A program made the position numbers and the translations under genes. A DNA stretch of 64,000 nucleotides, taken from NCBI GenBank assembly GCA_934636905.1, contig CAKUBJ010000004.1:1-64000 (forward strand). Direction: 5' to 3'. Positions 59,988-64,000 of the stretch are shown here, in pieces. This DNA is from an uncultured Dysosmobacter sp. Its GTDB lineage: Bacteria; Bacillota; Clostridia; Oscillospirales; Oscillospiraceae. The notes beneath the pieces were generated by a model. The model saw only the letters and a program-made list of their open reading frames with translations, did not search any database and was not told the DNA's origin. The stretch's first letter is position 1, and the number at the start of each line of letters is the position of its first letter.

Positions 59988-60701
59988 ATGCAAAAGCTGC
60001 TGTCCATTATCATTTATACGATTCTGCTGATTTTTCTGGAATCGGCGGCGCAGGTTACCGGCGTCACCGCGTCGGCACCGGCGGAGATTCCGTCAGCCCC
60101 CCGCTATGCGGCGCTGACCTTTGATGACGGCCCCCGCCGGGCCACCACAGTCCGGCTGCTGGACGGCCTGCGGGAGCGGGGCGCCAGCGCCACATTCTTT
60201 CTGGTGGGGGAGCGTCTGGAGGGAAACGAGGATCTGGTGCTCCGCATGAAAAACGAGGGGCACCAGGTGGGAAACCACACCTGGGATCATGTGCGGCTGC
60301 AGGGGGACGACCCGACGCACCAGCTTCGGGAGATCCGGGACACCGACGCGGCACTGGCGGAGATCCTTGGGGAGGGCGGGTACTGGCTGCGCCCGCCCTA
60401 TGGCATGATGGACGCGGAAATGAAAGCGGAAATCCCCGTCCCCATGGTGCAGTGGTCGGTGGATCCCAGAGACTGGGAAAGCCGGAACACGGCACAGGTG
60501 GTGAAATCGGTCTTGCAGGCGGTGCAGCCCGGGGACATCATTCTGCTCCACGATATTTACCCCACCTCCGTGGACGCGGCGCTGGAGATTGTGGACACCC
60601 TGACGGAGCAGGGGTACTGGTTCGTCACCGTGGAGGAACTGCTGGAATTAAACGGCATCCAGCCGCAGGCAGGGGTGCTGTACCGCTCCGGCGGCGGATA
60701 A
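59988..60701 (+). CDS. Polysaccharide deacetylase (NodB family)
   Basis: Secreted or membrane-anchored deacetylase. The 237-residue protein has an N-terminal membrane/signal segment (LLSIIIYTILLIFLES), then TFDDGP, HTWDHVRL, RPPYGMMD, DPRDW and LLHDIY, the five NodB catalytic motifs, metal site Asp-His-His intact. Likely acts on peptidoglycan GlcNAc or MurNAc, a use also known in spore cortex. GGAAGGAAGAGAAGAACGGG precedes the ATG; 236 bases separate it from spoIIR. Confidence 0.91.
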   Translation: MQKLLSIIIYTILLIFLESAAQVTGVTASAPAEIPSAPRYAALTFDDGPRRATTVRLLDGLRERGASATFFLVGERLEGNEDLVLRMKNEGHQVGNHTWDHVRLQGDDPTHQLREIRDTDAALAEILGEGGYWLRPPYGMMDAEMKAEIPVPMVQWSVDPRDWESRNTAQVVKSVLQAVQPGDIILLHDIYPTSVDAALEIVDTLTEQGYWFVTVEELLELNGIQPQAGVLYRSGGG

Positions 60702-60702
60702 C

Positions 60703-61326
60703 TCAATATTGGCGCACCACCGCCACCACCTTGCCGAGAATCTGGGCATGGGTGCCGTCGATGGGGGAGTAGGCGTCGTTTTCCGGCAGCAGCCAGACGT
60801 GGCCGTTCTTTCTGGAAAAGCGCTTGACGGTGGCCTCATCGTCAATCATGGCCACCACAATTTCCCCCTGATTGCAGGAGGCCTGCTGCCGCACCACCAC
60901 CAAGTCCCCGGGGAGGATGCCGGCGTTCAGCATGGATTCCCCCCGCACCCGCAGGGCAAAGTGGACATCCCCGGGGTGTCCGGCGTCGAAGGTCAGGTAG
61001 TCCTCGATGCACTCCTGCGCCAGAATGGGGCTGCCGGCGGCGACATTGCCTACAATGGGCACCCGGCCTGCCGGAGCCTCCGCTTCGGCAGGGGCGGCAG
61101 GAGCGGCAGGCGCCGCAGGGGGATGGGTCAGGGTGATGGCCCGCCCTTTCCCGGCGCCGGTTTCAATCATCCCGGCGTCCACCAGCTTTTTCAGGTGGAA
61201 ATGGACGGTGGAGGGGGAGCGAAGCCCCACGGCCTCCCCGATTTCCCGGACGGAGGGGGGATAGCCCTGGGTTCGGACACAGGCGGCGATATAGTCATAG
61301 ATTTTCTGCTGCATGGCGGAAAGCAT
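60703..61326 (-). CDS. lexA: LexA SOS repressor
   Basis: A 207-residue LexA: winged helix (MQQKIYDYIAACVRTQGYPPSVREIGEAVGLRSPSTVHFHLKKL), an Ala/Pro-rich linker (about 70-88, PAAPAAPAAPAEAEAPAG), cleavage site Ala-Gly in NVAAGSPI, catalytic Ser in RGESMLNAG and Lys in DEATVKRFS. ATG at 61326 is 7 bases after AAGGAGG. The long Ala-Pro linker is unusual in length. Confidence 0.96.
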   Translation of the reverse strand: MLSAMQQKIYDYIAACVRTQGYPPSVREIGEAVGLRSPSTVHFHLKKLVDAGMIETGAGKGRAITLTHPPAAPAAPAAPAEAEAPAGRVPIVGNVAAGSPILAQECIEDYLTFDAGHPGDVHFALRVRGESMLNAGILPGDLVVVRQQASCNQGEIVVAMIDDEATVKRFSRKNGHVWLLPENDAYSPIDGTHAQILGKVVAVVRQY

Positions 61327-61392
61327 TGGAAAACCTCCTTGTAAATGGTCTGATTGGCCTGATGCCGGCTGCGGCTGCGGCCATCTGACCAT

Positions 61393-61421
61393 ATTATAGC
61401 ACAGAATTTCACGAAGTGCAA
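61393..61421 (-). promoter_or_regulatory. Promoter of lexA
   Basis: Minus strand TTGCAC (61416-61421), 17-base spacer, TATAAT (61393-61398), preceded by TGC (extended -10). Confidence 0.75.
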
Positions 61422-61433
61422 ACATTTGTTCTA
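61418..61433 (-). promoter_or_regulatory. Candidate SOS box
   Basis: GAACAAATGTTT on the minus strand matches the Gram-positive box GAAC-N4-GTTC except for the last base and overlaps the -35 element, so LexA would repress its own gene. Confidence 0.6.
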
Positions 61434-61488
61434 TCTTTTCGGGGATTTTTTGAAAACGCGAAACCGGGCTTTTTTCTGAAAAATAGGC

Positions 61489-61517
61489 TTGAAAAAGGCG
61501 GCAGGCTATGGTATGAT
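61489..61517 (+). promoter_or_regulatory. Promoter of secG
   Basis: TTGAAA (61489-61494), 17-base spacer, TATGAT (61512-61517). Confidence 0.68.
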
Positions 61518-61578
61518 AACTTTCTGTAAGATGATTTTCTGCGCCTGTGCGCCAATGAATGTTCGGAGGTTGTCCACT

Positions 61579-61809
61579 ATGAAGATTGCCATTACTGTTT
61601 TGCAGCTGCTCTGCGGCCTTGCCATTATCCTGATTGTCCTCTTCCAGTCCGGCAAGAGCGAGGGTCTGTCCGGCGCCATCGGCGGCGTGGCCGATTCTTT
61701 CCTGTCCAGAAACAAGGCCAAGACCATGGACGCCAAGCTGGCACGGGCCACCAAGTGGTTTGGTGCCGCGTTCCTGATTCTCACCCTGGTTCTGCTGTGC
61801 ATGGGCTGA
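61579..61809 (+). CDS. secG: Preprotein translocase subunit SecG
   Basis: Small partner of SecYE in protein export. The 76-residue protein has two membrane segments (about 3-21 and 58-75) with the loop LFQSGKSEGLSGAIGG, a clear SecG signature. GGAGGTTGTCCACT precedes the ATG. Divergent from lexA. Confidence 0.94.
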   Translation: MKIAITVLQLLCGLAIILIVLFQSGKSEGLSGAIGGVADSFLSRNKAKTMDAKLARATKWFGAAFLILTLVLLCMG

Positions 61810-61831
61810 TTGGGGCAGTTCCGCATCCTGC

Positions 61832-61855
61832 GCCGGGTATCTTCGGATACCCGGC
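61832..61855 (+). terminator. Terminator after secG
   Basis: GCCGGGTATC pairs with GATACCCGGC around a TTCG tetraloop, followed by TTTTT. Confidence 0.88.
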
Positions 61856-61963
61856 TTTTTGCGCGGCGCAGACAGGTTGACGGCAGGGAACAATCCATGT
61901 AAAATGAAGGGAAACGCAATGTCTGCGCCTTACGGGGTGCAGGTTTTGAAAGGAGCGGACGGA

Positions 61964-63076
61964 ATGGAGCGTATCAAGGGGAACTTTGGCTTCGGCTTCA
62001 TGCGCCTTCCCATGCAGGGGGAGGAAGTGGACATCCCGGAAACCACCCGGATGGTGGACGCGTTTCTGGATGCAGGCTTCAATTACTTCGACACCGCCCA
62101 CGGCTATCTTCAGGGCAGAAGCGAAAGGGCGCTGAAGGCGTGCCTTACCAGCCGCTGGTCCCGGGAGCGCTATGTGCTGACGGACAAGCTGACAAATGAC
62201 TATTTCAAGACGGAATCGGAGATCTGCCCCTTTTTTGAAAGTCAGCTGGCGGCCTGCGGCGTGGAGTATTTCGATTTCTACCTGATGCACGCCCAGGGGG
62301 CGGTGAATTACGGCCACTTTCAGGAATGCCATGCCTACGAAACGGCCCTTGCCCTCAAGGCGGAGGGGAAAATCCGCCACATGGGCATCTCCTTCCACGA
62401 CCGGGCGGAGATGCTGGAACGGATCCTGACGGAGCATCCGGAAATCGAGGTGGTGCAGATTCAGTTCAACTATCTGGACTACGACGATCCCACGGTGCAG
62501 AGCCGGGAATGCTACGAGGTCTGCCGGAAATTCGGAAAGCCGGTTCTGGTGATGGAGCCGGTGAAGGGCGGCAGCCTCGTGAAGCTGCCGGAGGCGGCGC
62601 AGGCGGTTCTGGACGGACTCCACGGCGGCAGCCCCGCCAGCTATGCCCTGCGCTTCGCGGCAGGTTTTCCGGGGATTGCCATGGTGCTCTCCGGCATGAG
62701 CAGTATGGAACAGATGCGGGACAACCTCTCCTTCATGACGGATTTCAGGCCGCTGGATGAGCGGGAAGAGGCGGCGGTGAAACAGGTGCAGGAGATTTTC
62801 CGGGGAATGCACCTGATTCCCTGCACCGCCTGCCGCTACTGTACGGAGGGCTGCCCGAAGCACATTTCCATTCCCAACCTCTTTGCCGCCATGAATGCCA
62901 TGAAACTCTATCCCACCTGGAACGCCGCGTTTTATTACAATTCGGTGCACACCGCCCCGGGGCGCAGAGCCTCGGACTGTATCCGGTGCGGAGCCTGCGA
63001 AAAGGCCTGCCCACAGCATCTGCCTATCCGGAAGCTGCTGGAGGACGTGGCACAGGAGTTTGAAAAGAAAGCGTAA
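61964..63076 (+). CDS. Aldo/keto reductase with C-terminal [4Fe-4S] ferredoxin domain
   Basis: A 370-residue protein: AKR barrel (GFGFMRLPM, NYFDTAHGYLQGRSERALK with catalytic Asp and Tyr, YFDFYLMHAQG, MGISFHD, PVLVMEPVKGG) followed by a ferredoxin tail with CTACRYCTEGCPK and CIRCGACEKACPQ. This fused form is common in anaerobes; electron source and substrate are unknown. I chose ATG 61964 because AAAGGAGCGGACGG lies ahead; an ATG at 61919 with AAGGG is an alternative. Confidence 0.9.
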   Translation: MERIKGNFGFGFMRLPMQGEEVDIPETTRMVDAFLDAGFNYFDTAHGYLQGRSERALKACLTSRWSRERYVLTDKLTNDYFKTESEICPFFESQLAACGVEYFDFYLMHAQGAVNYGHFQECHAYETALALKAEGKIRHMGISFHDRAEMLERILTEHPEIEVVQIQFNYLDYDDPTVQSRECYEVCRKFGKPVLVMEPVKGGSLVKLPEAAQAVLDGLHGGSPASYALRFAAGFPGIAMVLSGMSSMEQMRDNLSFMTDFRPLDEREEAAVKQVQEIFRGMHLIPCTACRYCTEGCPKHISIPNLFAAMNAMKLYPTWNAAFYYNSVHTAPGRRASDCIRCGACEKACPQHLPIRKLLEDVAQEFEKKA

Positions 63077-63125
63077 AAGCACAGCTGCCCCAGAGGCAGC
63101 AGGAAATCAGAAAACGGAGGAACGG

Positions 63126-63608
63126 ATGATGACCTATCAGGCGGCGGTAATTACCGTCAGTGACAAAGGCAGCATGGGGGAGCGGGTGGATACCAGCGGA
63201 CCGGCTGTCCGCTCCATGCTGGAGGGCGCCGGCTATCAGGTGGTGTATACCTCCATCGTGCCTGACGACAAGCTGAAAATCAGCCGGGAGCTGACCCACT
63301 GCGCCGATGAACTGGGGTGCGATTTGGTGCTGACCACCGGCGGCACGGGGCTTTCCCCCCGGGACGTTACGCCGGAGGCCACCCGGGCGGTACTCCACCG
63401 GGAAATCCCCGCCATTCCGCAGGCCATGCTGTATGCCAGCCTTGCCGTGACTCCCCGGGCCATGCTGTCCCGGGCTGCGGCAGGCACCCGGGGCAGATGC
63501 CTTATCATCAACCTGCCGGGTTCGGAAAAGGCGGCGCGGGAGAATCTGGCGGCGGTGCTGGATACGCTGGAACACGCACTGAAGATGATGGCCGGCGGCG
63601 GGCATTAA
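63126..63608 (+). CDS. MoaB/Mog-family molybdopterin biosynthesis protein
   Basis: Binds molybdopterin and activates it for metal insertion. A 160-residue MPT-binding-fold protein with VSDKGSMGERVDTSGPAV, LVLTTGGTGLSPRDVTPEAT (MPT-binding loop) and NLPGSEKAARENL. GGAGG lies 5 bases ahead of ATG 63126 (63129 is also possible). No other Mo cofactor genes adjoin it. Together with the ModE-like regulator it shows that Mo or W enzymes are used. Confidence 0.92.
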   Translation: MMTYQAAVITVSDKGSMGERVDTSGPAVRSMLEGAGYQVVYTSIVPDDKLKISRELTHCADELGCDLVLTTGGTGLSPRDVTPEATRAVLHREIPAIPQAMLYASLAVTPRAMLSRAAAGTRGRCLIINLPGSEKAARENLAAVLDTLEHALKMMAGGGH

Positions 63609-63685
63609 CGCTTGCCGCAGTAAGACGGTCTGCCATTTTCTCCGGCGGGAATTGAAAAAATGCCGGGAATCCCTCCATGTTCCAC

Positions 63686-63714
63686 TTGCATATGGAGAAA
63701 TAATGTGATAAAAT
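63686..63714 (+). promoter_or_regulatory. Promoter of the CoA-transferase gene
   Basis: TTGCAT (63686-63691), 17-base spacer, TAAAAT (63709-63714) preceded by TGA (extended -10). Confidence 0.7.
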
Positions 63715-63799
63715 TTTAACGATGCTTCGGGGAAACCTGAAGAAACCGTGAAACACAATAAATTTCAGGATATACAGGAACAATGGAGGAACACAGGCT

Positions 63800-64000
63800 A
63801 TGAATTATCAGGAACTGTATCAGCAGAAGCTGACCACCGCGGAGGAAGCGGTGAAGGTGGTCAAGTCCGGCGACTGGGTGGACTACAGCTGGTGCTGCAA
63901 CTATCCCGTATCGCTGGACAAGGCGCTGGCCGCCCGGAAGGATGAGCTTTACGACGTGAAAATCCGTGGCGGCGTCACCATGTGGATGCCGGAGGTCTGC
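63800..64000 (+). CDS. Butyryl-CoA:acetate CoA-transferase-like protein (partial)
   Basis: The first 67 residues begin [31 protein letters not shown], matching the N-terminus of butyryl-CoA:acetate and 4-hydroxybutyrate CoA-transferases. In butyrate producers the enzyme makes butyrate and acetyl-CoA from butyryl-CoA and acetate. GGAGGAACACAGGCT precedes the ATG. The gene runs off the window, so active-site Glu cannot be checked. Confidence 0.8.
   Translation, partial: MNYQELYQQKLTTAEEAVKVVKSGDWVDYSWCCNYPVSLDKALAARKDELYDVKIRGGVTMWMPEVC

Overview
The window is about 60% GC, with dense coding on both strands, strong AAGGAGG-type ribosome binding sites and sigma-A promoters close to TTGACA/TATAAT. 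It carries the WalRK(HIJ) cell-wall signalling genes, spoIIR, mini-RNase III, RqcH, a dnaG-rpoD pair, LexA, and at the right edge a probable butyryl-CoA:acetate CoA-transferase. Together these suggest a high-GC, anaerobic, spore-forming, butyrate-producing Clostridia member, most likely an Oscillospiraceae-type gut bacterium. The taxonomy is inference from gene content. No tRNA, rRNA or CRISPR array was seen.

Region 1 (1-11.2 kb) is a PBSX/Mu-like phage structural cluster on the + strand: portal, capsid protease, decoration protein, major capsid, connector genes, contractile sheath, tube, assembly chaperone, LysM baseplate protein, hub, spike, gp25-like, J-like and YmfQ-like baseplate genes. 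Most genes overlap by ATGA or GTGA. The slot where a tape-measure gene is expected holds only a 147-codon gene. The cluster stops after the YmfQ-like gene with no fibre, holin, lysin or integrase in view.

Region 2 (11.2-11.8 kb) is a repeat-rich junction with one member each of two dispersed repeat families. Family A is a structured element with imperfect terminal inverted repeats (copies near 70-176, 11241-11402 and 51764-52090). Family B is a MITE-like multi-hairpin element of about 270 bp (11530-11800 and 56083-56351).

Region 3 (11.8-24.4 kb) is mainly minus strand: a PH-domain membrane protein (+), a DUF362/ferredoxin protein, phosphoglucomutase, rlmH, walJ, murA, walI-, walH-, walK- and walR-type genes, and a NUDIX hydrolase. 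Region 4 (24.5-30.3 kb, mostly +) has smpB, a cyclophilin, an SDR, an esterase, a WapI-like immunity protein, a ModE-like regulator behind a structured leader, a CorA-like transporter and an unknown gene. Region 5 (30.4-42.2 kb) has a MarR-MATE operon, rpoD-dnaG, a PPTase, a phosphoribosyltransferase, a cytidylate-kinase-like protein, a second MATE, PopT (DUF368) and a sodium symporter.

Region 6 (42.4-50.4 kb) is a sugar-uptake locus: a YesN/YesM-type two-component system, then a galactofuranose-type ABC importer (ytfQ-ytfR-ytfT-yjfF). Region 7 (50.3-64 kb) holds a DUF6179/DUF6323 pair, mrnC-rqcH, a third MATE, DUF378, DUF1015-ispE, spoIIR, a polysaccharide deacetylase, lexA, secG, an aldo/keto reductase with ferredoxin domain, a MoaB/Mog protein and the start of the CoA-transferase. 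The most unusual material is the tape-measure-poor contractile particle, the two structured repeat families with associated duplications of flanking DNA, and several RNA-level control candidates (ahead of modE-like, inside ytfQ-ytfR and over the spoIIR start).
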